A stretch of 64,000 nucleotides of DNA from Morchella semilibera (lineage: Eukaryota > Ascomycota > Pezizomycetes > Pezizales > Morchellaceae): assembly GCA_009192285.1 (NCBI GenBank), contig WBVU01000003.1, positions 3,193,973-3,257,972 of the forward strand, read 5' to 3'. Every line of letters starts with the position of its first letter. Within the stretch, counting starts at the first letter, position 1. Below are positions 46,083-57,400 of this stretch, piece after piece. A model generated the notes under the pieces. The model saw only the letters and a list, made by a program, of their open reading frames with translations, did not search any database and was not told the origin of the DNA. A program made the position numbers and the translations under genes.

Positions 46083-49000
46083 ATGAACGCTGGACCTTCC
46101 GAAATCGAACCTCCAGAGACAATCGACCGCCAAGCCTCACAAATCGGGGTTGAAGACGACAGCGAGGGGTACTTTCGCAACGTCCATGGCGCCTATTTCC
46201 CTCTAATCAGTAAAGATGATCGCGTTTATGGGATCAACACGACAGGATATCCTACGGAGAGGCGCCCCGCTGAGTTTCATCGCTGCGTAGACGAATCTAC
46301 TGAATCGGAGGTAATCGAGAAATGGTTCAGTGCCTGTAACATCACTATTGGGAAAGCGGTGACTCTTCCGGGCGATCGCCGCGCTGCGAAACGGTTACTA
46401 TACACCTGGAAAGACCTATTTGGGGACAATCTCGGCGATCTCCCCGAATGTAGACTAGCAAAACACTATATCCCTACGTATCCAGGGTCAATACCGCATC
46501 GCGCTACCAACCCCTTGTACACTGCTGAGGAAGTGGAGTGGATGAAGGTGAACCTACCCAAGATGTGCGATTCGGGTATCATTACACACTCCAATTCGCA
46601 GTGGAACAGTAAACCTAAATTTGTCCGCCGTAAGGACAACTCCCTCAGAATGGTGCATGTATTCTGCAAGCTCAATCAGGCGACTATCAAATTCAACACG
46701 CCCATGAAGAGAATAGAGCCTATCTTGCATAAGCTCATGCAAGAGAAATACCGGTGGTACTGGCAGGCTGATGCTTCAGTAGGGTATTGGGGCGTGCCGC
46801 TAGCTAAGGAGCATGCGTACAAAACCGCTTTCAACACCCCGTTTGGTCAGTTTTGCTACCTCCGGATGGGTATGGGATTAGCCGGCGCGGCGCACACCTA
46901 CGCGCGTATGAAAGACATCCTTGCCGGACCCATCCCCGCACCCAACGCAGAGCCCGGGATCGCTGTACAAAATGATCAGTCAGCGTTCGAATTCTTCATG
47001 GACGATGATTACGGAGCCCATACCACCTTCCAGACTCTGCATGACTTCCTCCACGATAGATACTTCCCGAGAATAGCATGGTCAGGGTTGAAGCTCAATC
47101 CCAAGAAGAGCAGTTTCTGGATGAAGTCGTTGAAGTTGCTGGGTTTTGCAGGTAGTGGAGAAGAAGGACTACGCCCGTCGATAGATAAGATCGGGGCAAT
47201 AGTCGATTACCCTACCCCCACCTCCGTCGCCGAAGTAGAGCGATTCCTTCACATTAGCACGTACTTGAAGCAATGGATACCGGGCCGATCAGAACATTCA
47301 CGCATTCTGAAGTCGTCTATCGTATGCCGAGTGGATAGCCTAGGCCGAAGGCAAGAGCTAGAGCTGGTATGGAAAGAAGCCCACCAACGATCGTTTGAGC
47401 ACATAAAATCAAGCATCGCCGAGAACGTAGTATGGGGAGGCGATCCTTCACTACAGTATCATCTGTCGACCGATGCATCCAATCACGCTATCGGCGCGGT
47501 GTTGTTCCAGCTTATCGGGCACCCGGCAGGCACGTTAGCCACCTCAAAACTTCGGGATGCCGAACGTGTTATAATGTTTATCTCGAAGCCGTTTGCTCCG
47601 GCGGAAACCCGATATCATGCTACTGAGCGCGAGGCGCTAGCAGTGGTGAGAGCACTTGCCGAAATTAGATGGCTAGTCCTAGGATCTCCATATCCGATCA
47701 AGATATATACGGATCATCAAGCTCTTCTCTCCGTGCTTAGGGGTGATGAGGCAAAAGGAAGGCTAGTGAGATGGCAAGTACAAATCTCCGAGTTCGATTT
47801 AGAATTCCACCACGTTCCGGGTACACAGAACGTGCTCGCAGATGGCATGTCGAGATTGAGGACGCGGCGGAATAGCGAATCATACTGCGAATCCGCTGCG
47901 GTCGGTGAAGTTTGGAGAGAAGAAGGCGAGGAGCAGGCTAGGGGTCTGAGAGAGAGATTAGAGAGATGGGGCGAGTGGATAAGTGATGAGTGGTACGGTC
48001 TTATAGTGGAGTATAAGCTTACCGGGGAGCTTCCCGTCCTGACGATCCTCAAGAGGATGAATAAGATAGCACCTGCGTCTGAGCCCGAATTAGCAAAGTG
48101 GAGGCGCAGACTAAAGCATCAATCAGCCCGATTCATACTAGTGGACGAAAGCCAAACAAGCACAGTCACTAAGAATCGCTGCTGCTCCCTTCTGTACATC
48201 GAAAAAAGCGCAGAGACAGCTATATGCGTGCGGAAAGATGAGGTTAAACCTACTCTTCGCTGGGCCCACGATATTCACGGACACTTCGCCGAGTCTATCA
48301 CCCTGAAGAAGCTAATCGGAAGATATTATTGGCCGACTAGACACCGAGATGCTTCGTATTACTGTCGATCGTGTGACTCATGTCAGCGAGTTGGTCCTCT
48401 AAAGCCTTCTCAAGACTTACTACCGATCTTCCAGCTTCAACCTATGGATATGTGGGGCATGGACTTCCTTGGGCCGATCGCACCCGTGTCTGTGAAAGGA
48501 AATCGGTATGTGCTAATAGTCGTGGACTACTTCACCCGGTATCTGTTTGCGAAACCCGTGCCGAAAGCCGACAGCGCCGAAGTAGTGAAATCGTTGATCG
48601 AGCTAAGTCGATTCGTAGGATGGCCGAGAGCAATATATCACGATAATGGATCACACTTCGTGAGTCAGGAAGTGCAGCAGCTTCTAGCATCATTCGGCGT
48701 GAAGCAGTATCCAGCGCCTAAATCTCACCCCCAGTCAGTTGGACTCGCGGAACGGTACGTCCAGTTAATCGTCGTGGGTCTGCGAACCTTGATGTCGACC
48801 TCTGAAGAAACACGATTAGTATGGGATCAGGTGCTTCCACAGGTAGTCCACGCGATCAATACTAGAATCATTAGGACGCACGGGTATACGCCTAGCCAGC
48901 TCCTTTTCGGGTACAATGTACGCAAGACTCGATTTGATGCCACTCCCCGCGATCAAATAGTGTCGGCAGTTCTCGCAGACACGCTGAAGTCCTCAACACC

Positions 49001-49490
49001 AGGAGACCTGGAAGCGTGGATCTTCAACCTCCGAGCATCAAAACTGGAAGAGCTCAGGGACACCGTGCGTGAAAAACTAGTCCGAAGATCTCCAGATAAG
49101 AAGAAGAGGTTATGGGAGTCTCCTAAAGAAGGCGATCTAGTGATGCTGCGTCGATTCGAGGTGGATCGTCAGCATGGACGCAAGTTTGAGGCGAAATGGG
49201 AAGGACCATACCGTCTAGACAAAGTATCGTGGCATGGCAAAACCGGGAGAGTATTCGATCTGAAGACGGGAGCCGAAGCACGCGTGAGAAAGTCGGGTCT
49301 TCACGAAAGGGTACACCTAGACGATCTCAAAGTTTACGTACCCCGAGAAGAGAGATGGTTAGGGCATGACGGTGATATAAGAGGTGGTCAGGGGATGAAA
49401 GAAGTAAGATTCGTCTGCGTCTGTGAGAGACTAGACGAAGTGGTGGAAGAAAGCGGCGTGATCGGTGAAGACGGCGTGATTTTCATTTAG
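46083..49490 (+). CDS. retrotransposon Pol: reverse transcriptase, RNase H, integrase
   Basis: Copies the RNA and inserts the DNA. The first ATG is at 46083 (1135 residues), but the frame is open from 45771 and the upstream sequence looks translated. Reverse transcriptase: W-Q-A-D-A-S ... F-C-Y-L-R-M-G-M-G-L, and the catalytic F-M-D-D at about 305-308. RNase H: S-T-D-A-S-N-H-A-I-G-A, E-R-E-A-L-A-V, T-D-H-Q-A-L. Integrase: an H-x3-H ... C-x2-C zinc finger (H-D-I-H-G-H, C-R-S-C-D-S-C), then the catalytic triad with Asp codons at 48462 and 48642 and Glu at 48750, exactly D-x35-E. The C-terminal part has the GPY/F-type block W-E-G-P-Y-R-L. No internal stops, so it is probably functional. Confidence 0.96.
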   Translation: MNAGPSEIEPPETIDRQASQIGVEDDSEGYFRNVHGAYFPLISKDDRVYGINTTGYPTERRPAEFHRCVDESTESEVIEKWFSACNITIGKAVTLPGDRRAAKRLLYTWKDLFGDNLGDLPECRLAKHYIPTYPGSIPHRATNPLYTAEEVEWMKVNLPKMCDSGIITHSNSQWNSKPKFVRRKDNSLRMVHVFCKLNQATIKFNTPMKRIEPILHKLMQEKYRWYWQADASVGYWGVPLAKEHAYKTAFNTPFGQFCYLRMGMGLAGAAHTYARMKDILAGPIPAPNAEPGIAVQNDQSAFEFFMDDDYGAHTTFQTLHDFLHDRYFPRIAWSGLKLNPKKSSFWMKSLKLLGFAGSGEEGLRPSIDKIGAIVDYPTPTSVAEVERFLHISTYLKQWIPGRSEHSRILKSSIVCRVDSLGRRQELELVWKEAHQRSFEHIKSSIAENVVWGGDPSLQYHLSTDASNHAIGAVLFQLIGHPAGTLATSKLRDAERVIMFISKPFAPAETRYHATEREALAVVRALAEIRWLVLGSPYPIKIYTDHQALLSVLRGDEAKGRLVRWQVQISEFDLEFHHVPGTQNVLADGMSRLRTRRNSESYCESAAVGEVWREEGEEQARGLRERLERWGEWISDEWYGLIVEYKLTGELPVLTILKRMNKIAPASEPELAKWRRRLKHQSARFILVDESQTSTVTKNRCCSLLYIEKSAETAICVRKDEVKPTLRWAHDIHGHFAESITLKKLIGRYYWPTRHRDASYYCRSCDSCQRVGPLKPSQDLLPIFQLQPMDMWGMDFLGPIAPVSVKGNRYVLIVVDYFTRYLFAKPVPKADSAEVVKSLIELSRFVGWPRAIYHDNGSHFVSQEVQQLLASFGVKQYPAPKSHPQSVGLAERYVQLIVVGLRTLMSTSEETRLVWDQVLPQVVHAINTRIIRTHGYTPSQLLFGYNVRKTRFDATPRDQIVSAVLADTLKSSTPGDLEAWIFNLRASKLEELRDTVREKLVRRSPDKKKRLWESPKEGDLVMLRRFEVDRQHGRKFEAKWEGPYRLDKVSWHGKTGRVFDLKTGAEARVRKSGLHERVHLDDLKVYVPREERWLGHDGDIRGGQGMKEVRFVCVCERLDEVVEESGVIGEDGVIFI

Positions 49491-49973
49491 TCGGCGGTGA
49501 AATTGGCGGTGAAGAAGACCATCAATCGATGGGAGACCTTATTTTTTTATTTCCTACGTTTATTAGTTAACGGCACAGAGCAAGCGGTAGGGAGCGGCGA
49601 TGATTTTCCTACGTATTAGCTAGCAAAGCGGTATGAAGCGGCGATGATTTTCCTACGTAGTAGTTAGCAAGCGGTGAAGCGGTGATGGTTTCTTATATCT
49701 TAGCTAGTGGATCGGCGGTGTACGGGGAAGATTTCGTGTGTTTGATGGCGGCATTCCTTATTTCCTATCTCTTAGATAGCAGAAGGCGGTCTGCGGTGAT
49801 GACGTTAAGGATGCGGAGATGCGGTGATGATAAGATAAGGCGGAGATCGAGAAGGCGGCAAGTGCAAAAGGCGGCGATGACGTATGCTTATAAGCATGGG
49901 GGATATTAGCTAGAAAAGTGGTGGATTTGGGAGCTAGTATAGCGTGGAACAAGAAAGAGAGAGAGGGGGTTGT
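49491..49973 (+). other. 3' untranslated region of the retrotransposon
   Basis: No coding. Contains imperfect repeats of about 50 bp built on GCGGCGATGATTTTCCTACGTA (near 49594 and 49640) and many GGCGGTGA/GCGGTGAT words. It ends in the purine tract and right LTR. Confidence 0.7.
49951..49969 (+). promoter_or_regulatory. polypurine tract
   Basis: AAGAAAGAGAGAGAGGGGG, 19 purines, ending 4 nt before the right LTR. Primes plus-strand synthesis in this element class. Confidence 0.85.
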
Positions 49974-50295
49974 TGTGGGGCGAAGATTAGGCAACCAGCG
50001 TGTAAGCGAGGGTTGGGAGCGCGGCTAGAGATTAGCGCGCCTTGGCGCCTTGGCGATGTTTTGTCACGTGGCGCGTTTGATAGTTCTCTGCTTTGTTTCC
50101 TTTCGTTCATCTCCACCTATCATCATCAACAATATCATCAGTTTCACGTTTCATCGGCTCGATCATAGTTTCGAGCATATGAGCACTGTGAATAGGTGAA
50201 CCAATCAAATAATCAAAATCATCGTCACTAACGCCTCTATCTAATCTAAACCTCTTTCTCTACCCAAAACCTCTATTCTCGTGTCCGCAGCCACA
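49974..50295 (+). repeat. right LTR
   Basis: 322 bp, identical by eye to 41794-42115. Followed by the second ACGC target copy at 50296-50299. Confidence 0.96.
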
Positions 50296-50299
50296 ACGC

Positions 50300-51328
50300 T
50301 CTTCAAGGCCAAAACTCCTGCCCCCCCCAATAGGGTCATCGCATTCAGCGGCATACCATTCACTCTTCTACAAGTGCCAGCCGCTCTCCTGTAATCAATA
50401 CTCTCCTTGTAACATAATGCATATCACGGCGAGATTCGCGAAGAGGATCATCTCGGTAAAGAGGAAGGGAGGCGTCGATCTGCACGTCAGTTAGGGTAAT
50501 ACCTAGATACAATATCTATCAGACCTCGAGAGCTCGCATATTCCAAAGCTCCGGAAAATACTTTGCCTGGCCTGCAAGGGTGTAAGAGGTGTGGGGGTCG
50601 CGTTCGCTAGCTAACTCATTACCTCGCGATTGACTGATTCTAATTTCGACGTCTTCAAACAAACTCTATATAAAAGTGGGGGAAGATGTACCTACCTTCT
50701 CTACAACCGGCACCGTTCCCGTTTCCCCGACAGTTACGAGATTCGGAGATGCTAACGGTAGATTGGTGCGCTTCTACAGATGGCGGCGCTCCAAGATACT
50801 GGTTAGTAGGTACTCTATGACGGGCGGGAAACCCTGAATTAACGGAACGTTAAATCTCGCCAGAGCTGGGGGCCAATCGGTCTCGTGCCCTCAGCATCTT
50901 TGCAGGGGTGCGTTCGCTGATTTGCGCGCGCCGTACTCTAGAAAGAAAGAAAAAAAAAGAAAAAAGGCCCGAGAGGCCGGGGCCGCTCCGGCACGATGGA
51001 GATGTAGCGAGCAGCTAGTAGAGCTAGTAAATTAGAGCAACAGTGGCTTCTTGAAATCGTTTAAATAATTCCCCTACAGGATGTTTTTTTACCTTTCTTT
51101 CTTGTGACAGGTGAATATTTCGAAAGTGCCGGTTGAGGCTTAGATAATCTGAATCTCGCAACACCCATTTGACAACGTTACTGCATACTGCCAGTCCCAA
51201 TGCCAACAGCCACCAACACTCTCAAAACTAACCAGCAGCAGCAGGAGGAGCTCTCTGGACAGTATAAGATAGGCAACAGTCGACAGAAAATCCACATCGC
51301 AAAGATAGAGACGAAACCGCTGGAGAAA
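50300..51328. other. intergenic upstream of Mpv17-like gene
   Basis: No supported gene. DNA from 51200 on is open in the frame of the next gene and could be an N-terminal extension of it. Confidence 0.5.
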
Positions 51329-52036
51329 ATGTCGCCCATGTTGACCGCAACGTTGCAGACAGTGTTCTTGAACATACTCTCAAATATTCTTGCGCAGCTG
51401 CTCCAGGCATACCAGAAGAATGCAAGCTCTCTTGCCCCGGATTTCAATTTCGATAGGAAAGGAAAGAGCTAACATGCCTGGTATTTAGGTCCCGTTATCA
51501 CTAAACACGACCCCATTGATCAACTTTGGTATCTTTGCGCTACTTTCAACACCGCCAAATATCCTCTGGCAGGAATGGCTCGAGTCCGCCTTCCCGTCGC
51601 AGGTTCCCGTGCCAGAGGAGAAGGATCCTAAGAAGAAGAAGCTCTCGGTTGCAAATACAGCGAAGAAATTCCTACTAGACCAGTCGATTGGGGGTCCGAT
51701 TAATACAGTGCTGTTCATTGCAGGGATGGCGGGACTGAGGGGGCTCCCAAGGGAAGAAATTATCGCAACGGTTCAAACGGTAAGTTTCCTTTTCTTGCTC
51801 CATGTCGAGAGGGAGGGAGGGAGGGAGAGAGAGAGGGAGAGAGAGGGAGAGGTGCTGAACTAATGCAATGTGGTATGTAGGATTTTTGGCCTTTGGTGAT
51901 TGCGTCGTTGAAGCTTTGGCCGGCGGTAGCGATTATCTCCTTTACGCTGATCCCTGTTGAGAGGCGGACGGTTTTTGGCGCGATGGTGGCCCTGGGGTGG
52001 AATGTTTACATTGGGCTGGTCATGAACATGTCCTAG
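51329..52036 (+). CDS. Mpv17/PMP22 family membrane protein
   Basis: Three exons: 51329-51421, 51489-51779, 51881-52036; 179 residues, phases 0. The family sits in mitochondrial or peroxisomal membranes with four spans. Seen: N-x-L-A-Q-L-L-Q-A-Y, L-L-S-T-P-P-N-I-L-W-Q-E-W-L-E, a K-rich loop, L-L-D-Q-S-I-G-G-P-I-N-T. The signature ending is D-F-W-P ... L-W-P-A-V ... I-P-V-E-R-R ... W-N-V-Y. Intron 1 begins with GC (AAT|GCAAGC) and ends TTTAG with a GCTAAC branch site; no GT donor in the region keeps the family sequence. Intron 2 holds a (GGGA)n tract. A start at 51200 would add 43 residues with a Gln run; 51329 was chosen because its product begins like family members. Confidence 0.85.
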
Positions 52037-54346
52037 AGAAAGGGATTGGGAGATAAAGCACAGATGTGATGTTTTATCGGCTGTATTTTGTCTCCTTTTA
52101 CTTCTTTCTCTTTTCCGGGCACGGGTTCGCTGGGAGGATCTGAGGTTGTAGGCCTGCCCGGTATTAGGTTTTTCTTGTATCTAATGGCGCCATGGTGAAT
52201 GTAATATTTGGGGTCGATAAGAGGATGTAAAGGGAGCTACTAATTGTCCGGGAAGAAGAGCGGGCCTATCCGACTATCCCGGGCCCCTCTACAGAAGCTT
52301 ATCCATTATCACACAGTATATTGCGAGTGACAGTCGGTGATTCCAGACATCCGAAAGCCCTAGAAATTATGTGCACGTAACCTCCATGCATAGCCCCTCC
52401 TTTTCCCTTTAGTGGGACGCCATGGGTGCTCAGTGGAGCAAAGTGGGGTAGTTAAGTTAGGGTTTGTGGTGGCAAAGGATTCCTAGGAGGAGGGTATTAG
52501 GTTAAAGAAACTTAAGCCAGCCCAACTCGTTAAGGCTGATTATTCCCATGCGAGAGCTGCATAGCCTGGCCTTGAACGCTGAATTTTCATTTCCACCATG
52601 TACCTAGAATAGCCATTTAGTAAAACTTTCTTTAGGGGGATAGGTTGTTAGTAGGTTCTTCTCTAACGATATCCCACCATCTTGGAGCAATAGGTGTTTG
52701 AAGAACAGTTCGAAGTTGAAGGATCCTGAAGCTAATGTTTCCCCCACGCACCAAGCCACCTGTATGGCTAGGTATGTAGGTACTTGGGTATCTTGAAGAG
52801 CGCGCCCCAGCAATAAGAGTGAACTACATATGATCTACTTACAACTCCGTTTTTGTCAGCCATGTGATCCGGTCGCAGATGGCCGGAGTTAATGTTTCTC
52901 TGGTAAGGTAGACATGCAAGCAGACGACCCATGGACTAGTTCGGATTGCACTTCAAAATCTCGGTGTAAGACGTAGAAGTGCCTGTGTAGTTCATGTATG
53001 TAGATATTGGTCGCTTAACCTCATAATACCCACCAAGGTATGTATATAGCGAAGAGAATCCCTTGTCCCCAACCTCTAAGAGCAAGATGTGACTGATTCC
53101 CAGCTTCTTTACTGCTCTCACGACCCCACAGCGGCGAGGTTGTGTGATCCGTGGATTCCGAAGCCACGCTGCACCTATAGTGGCCTTATCCGTTCAATGC
53201 CGACAGGACTTGGCGGCCATATTCATCGGCTCGGCACGTATGATTTAGTTGTAGCGAGTCAGGAAGTTAAGAAAGCTCGTCGTAAGCCTCCGCTGCGGAA
53301 AATGTATTAGTGAACGGAAGTACTTTAGGGGAGCTTGGCATAAGACAAGGTGCATTCGGCAAACCGGCTTTTTCTTCCCAGTACACTTCTAACACTTCTA
53401 TCCTGAAGATGAGATCGAAGATCAGCTAGTGGCACCGGAGGATCGTGCAAAACTGAGGCCGACATCGGATGGTTTCTTTTTTTTTTTTTTTCCGTTATGT
53501 CTCGCTCTAATCCGAGTGATCGCTCATGGCTCGTGCAGTAGAACGTGGTGCGTCAAACCTTGTATGCAGCCAACCCACGACCCTGGTTTGAAACAAAAAG
53601 ATCTCGGCCGGCAATCTTATCCAGTTTCACACGAGGTTTAAAGAGTAATTGGCACCATTACCACACACACTGGTACCGGTTACCTCAACTACCTGGTAAA
53701 TTGTGCTATGTGTTGATGTTGGATATAAGAAGAGATGGAGGGGTAAAAGGGAGGGGAGGGTGGTAAAGTAATCAGAGGAGGATATTAGATGTATAGGTGT
53801 ACATGTACTTGTATGTACACGTACATAAGTATTACATGTAACTGCATATAGGAGGTAGTACAGGCCCCAATAGCTGATCAGTTAAAGTTTAAATAAAACC
53901 GCCTAATACGGCATCTTTAAGCTATACATGTATCTACATGCACTTGTGTGCGCCCACCTGCTTTGGTTTCAGTGTCGTCATACGGCTCGAGTAGTCGATT
54001 TGACTATACTGAGGGGATAAAATGATGAGAATGGCCGGAACAGAGCGGTACTGGGTCAGAGGATAAGGTTTTACCAATGGAAAAATATTGCATGTAGTTA
54101 TAGTCACGAGGGAAGGGAGTAATATGGCCGGGAAGAGACACTCTGGAGGGCGGTTGAAAGAATAACACGAACCATGCATAAGCATTCATCCCACAATCAA
54201 CGTCACTCATCATCGTATCAAGCCTTCCGGGACCACACACTCCCCTTCCCCATTAAACTCGATTTACAGAATTATACAAAGATTTTAAGTGTCTAGAGAA
54301 CTGAAACAGAGGTACATGCTCTTTCTCCAGCTTACCCCGCACAGCG
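52037..54346. other. intergenic, gene-free
   Basis: No supported gene. Contains a T-run at 53477-53492 and a cluster of GTACATGTAC/TACATGTA palindromes at 53800-53940. Open frames look random. Confidence 0.5.
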
Positions 54347-54450
54347 GCAGGTAATAAGTGATGGAACGCCCTGAGGTATAGACACCAAATTAAATGTTGG
54401 TGGCGTTTTACCAAAACAGGCACCACTGTGTTCCATCACTTATTACCTGC
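54347..54450. mobile_element. 104-bp MITE with 21-bp perfect terminal repeats
   Basis: GCAGGTAATAAGTGATGGAAC at 54347-54367 is the exact reverse complement of 54430-54450. The 62-nt centre has no open frame. A direct target duplication is not clear, so a simple hairpin cannot be excluded. Confidence 0.7.
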
Positions 54451-57400
54451 TACTGTACAGAATTCGGAAATACGTACCCTAACTGACAGCTTGGATCGAT
54501 AAAGCCCCAATGTGGATATTGGTCCCCCTCTCAATCCACTAACCCACTCATCTTCAATGCCAAGAGGTAGTCTACTAAGTTTCTAACTCCCCCCATTAAA
54601 AGATATGAGACTTAGGTGGTAGGAATTATCGGCGTATAAGCAGGTGTTAGGCTTGAAGCTTTAGTTGGCCTATGTCGAGTAGGAATATTTTCGTCCAAGG
54701 ATCTAAGGAGCAGGTTGTGATATATCTTAGCGAAATGGAAGAATCTCTAAAGTCTGAGACTCAAATGGGGGCTCCAATTATTATAGTTCTTACTTGCATG
54801 CCCCCCCCTTTTTTTCTTCCTTCCTTCCCCCTCCGTTTGTACTAATTTTAATGGTATGATACAGGGTATGGCAAGTGCCTGGTTCTCTGGGGGATGGATA
54901 TCTCAACCTCCGGATCCGTCATAGATATGGACTGCTGTATATGGGGGTACATCGGAAGTAATGTGGCTCCTGATTAATTTGCTTATAGGCCACTCGGGGA
55001 GATAAGTTAAAACTAATTGCCGGGAGCATTTAGAAGTGTGACCCGGCCCGGAGGAATAATTTCCAGCGTACCTGCTGTTGGTCTGCATATGCATGAGTAG
55101 TTAATCTATTTTACTTTTTATGCTTACGACGCAACTTATCGGCTTATACCTTAATTCATGACAACAGTTGATTGGGTGCATTTGCGTTCTTTATTTGGGT
55201 GGATCTTAACACCGAGTGATAACATATGATGCATATCTGCTAGGTAAAAAAGTCGATTTGTGAACTAATCTTATTACCAAGTGCTTATTTTCACTGTATT
55301 CACCTACTGTCAAACCGAGACGACCTGTCATATGATTCTTCCCCTAGAGTATACGAGATTGGGGGGGCAGTACCTGGTCAAAGGTTCACCATGTCATCAG
55401 TGGATTTCAAAGATTTCCCTCGTAGAGTTGGGGGCGACGGATTTCCGGTAACACCAGGACACAAAACTATCGAATGTCTCAGTTAAACCTGAAAGTACGT
55501 ACGTATGCAGAGAAAATCCGGAAGCTTAAGACCCGTACCTCGCGTACGTACGTTCTGGGAGATTAGATGGTCTCCCAATATGAGTCCCCGAATAACTACA
55601 TGTAGGCGCTAGCCCCCGAAAAAAAGGATTGGGGTCAAGAGGCAGAGGGAAAAAAAATCCCGTTTCGGGGATTTCGTAGATCGTAGGGGCCGAATGGGTC
55701 ACTACAGATATACGTACATACATGTATATATCCTTGCACTTTGGATCAATCGGATACCGGATGGTTAAAGTGACGTTAATACAGTGTGGAAAGAAAGAGA
55801 AATTTCCACGCGAGCCCAAGTCCCAGGCAACACGCGTGCAGAAACTGGAATAATACAGGGTCTCTCGTTATTCTTCCTGGAAACTTGCCTTATGTAGGTA
55901 CCGAAAAAAAGATTTATTTTTTTCCGGTTTACACAACTATTGGTTAGCTGGACGTGCTGGCATATTGCATCTATATTGCAGTCATGAATAAAGCTACTTG
56001 AGGTATAGTAAAGTATATGTATAAACACATATAGGTAGGTATAATAGATATGACCAAAAATTATATGAGACGTCGAATCCAGACAGTTATTTTCCCTTGG
56101 TGTCTCAAGATCGACTGAGGTCTATTGACATGGTACCCCAGTACCGCGTACCCACTAATTAATAACTCTTGGATAAAGGCTTGAATTCGCTTGGCGATGG
56201 GGAGGAGGGAACCCAACGTAAACACGGGCGCGATGGTGATACTTCTCTGCAAATATCTCAAGAGAATGAGCTTATCTCGCTTGTGTGCATAAGACCGTGA
56301 TTCACATGGGGGCCAGGTCGCATATCGGCTCACGGGATATGAAGGGATTAAACCACAGGCACCAGTACCTACATGTAACTACATGAACTAACTACATGTA
56401 CCTCTGGGGGCGGGAATACCCAACACTACAGGGTACTTCTTTCTGTAAGTACACAATAGCTCAGCGGAACCAACCGCTGTCATCAGATTAGAAGGTAGAT
56501 CAGGCGCGTCTCCAGATTCATATACAATTGCCCACTTCAGTCAGTCCAGAAATTGGTCCAGGGTTTACATTATACCTTAGTGCGTAAAGAGAAACAGCCA
56601 ACTTTTCCCGTCCGCGATATCCGCAACTACTACGAGATTGTGCCTTTTGCACTAGAACTATTTGCGATCAATGGTTACGAATACTTTTTTATACTCCTTG
56701 AAATGATGCACTCTATATACTCTCCACTACCGATTCTCATTACCGGAGGGGAAAGGATGTGACGGCACATGTAGATTAGAAGGCTGTTGACTCTTCTGGT
56801 ATTCATGATCTCGATTAATGTCATTTTCATATGGTACATGGGTACATGTACCAAACTAGCAGCTGAATCCTCGAGCGCTTACGTTAATACAAGGCAGAAT
56901 GACAGGCCTCCGTGACCGAGGCTTTGTATGCTCTCTAAAGTCCGAAGCTTAACCTGCGCCATTGATGCACGGGCAGGTGAATCAACGACACATGTTGTCG
57001 TAGATTATTAGAGTAGAGAAGTATGTCGGGGGGCAGAACCAATCGTAGCCATGAGACCTCCACATAACAAACACTTCCATACATAGCTAAGCAACTTACC
57101 TACATGTAGTTCTCATCACTTTCATACGCGTCAGTACTCCCCCTTGTTACCCGACTTACACCCGCTAAAGGCTCGATCTAACGTCATTCCTAGGTTTTAT
57201 ATTATATATCATAGACAAGCGGAACGGCGGCACTTTCCCTTCCTTTGGCCGAGAAACGGGGGTCAATTGAAATTTAGCTATAGTAAAATGCTTAAACGCC
57301 TCCCCGTCCCCCTTCTGTGCAACGACCAGTAAGTAATCCCTACTTTGCTAGGGGAGCAGTGGCTAGCTAAGCTATCCGGGGTAATGCGATGCAATATAGA

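Larger units (their letters stand above)
41794..50295 (+). mobile_element. complete Ty3/Gypsy LTR retrotransposon, 8.5 kb
   Basis: 322-bp LTRs (TGTGGGG...CCACA), a 4-bp target duplication, PBS 2 nt inside the left LTR and a purine tract just before the right LTR. Domain order is capsid, zinc knuckle, protease, then RT, RNase H, integrase, which is the Ty3/Gypsy order. The two LTRs show no difference over 322 bases when read side by side, so the insertion is very young. Both long frames are open. No chromodomain is seen after the integrase. Gag-protease and pol sit in separate frames; see the frameshift signal at 45283-45344. Confidence 0.97.

Noticed and set aside
45484-46140. 218-codon minus-strand frame inside the retroelement
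   Set aside because: Antisense of the gag-pol junction and the 33-bp repeats; coding evidence is on the plus strand.
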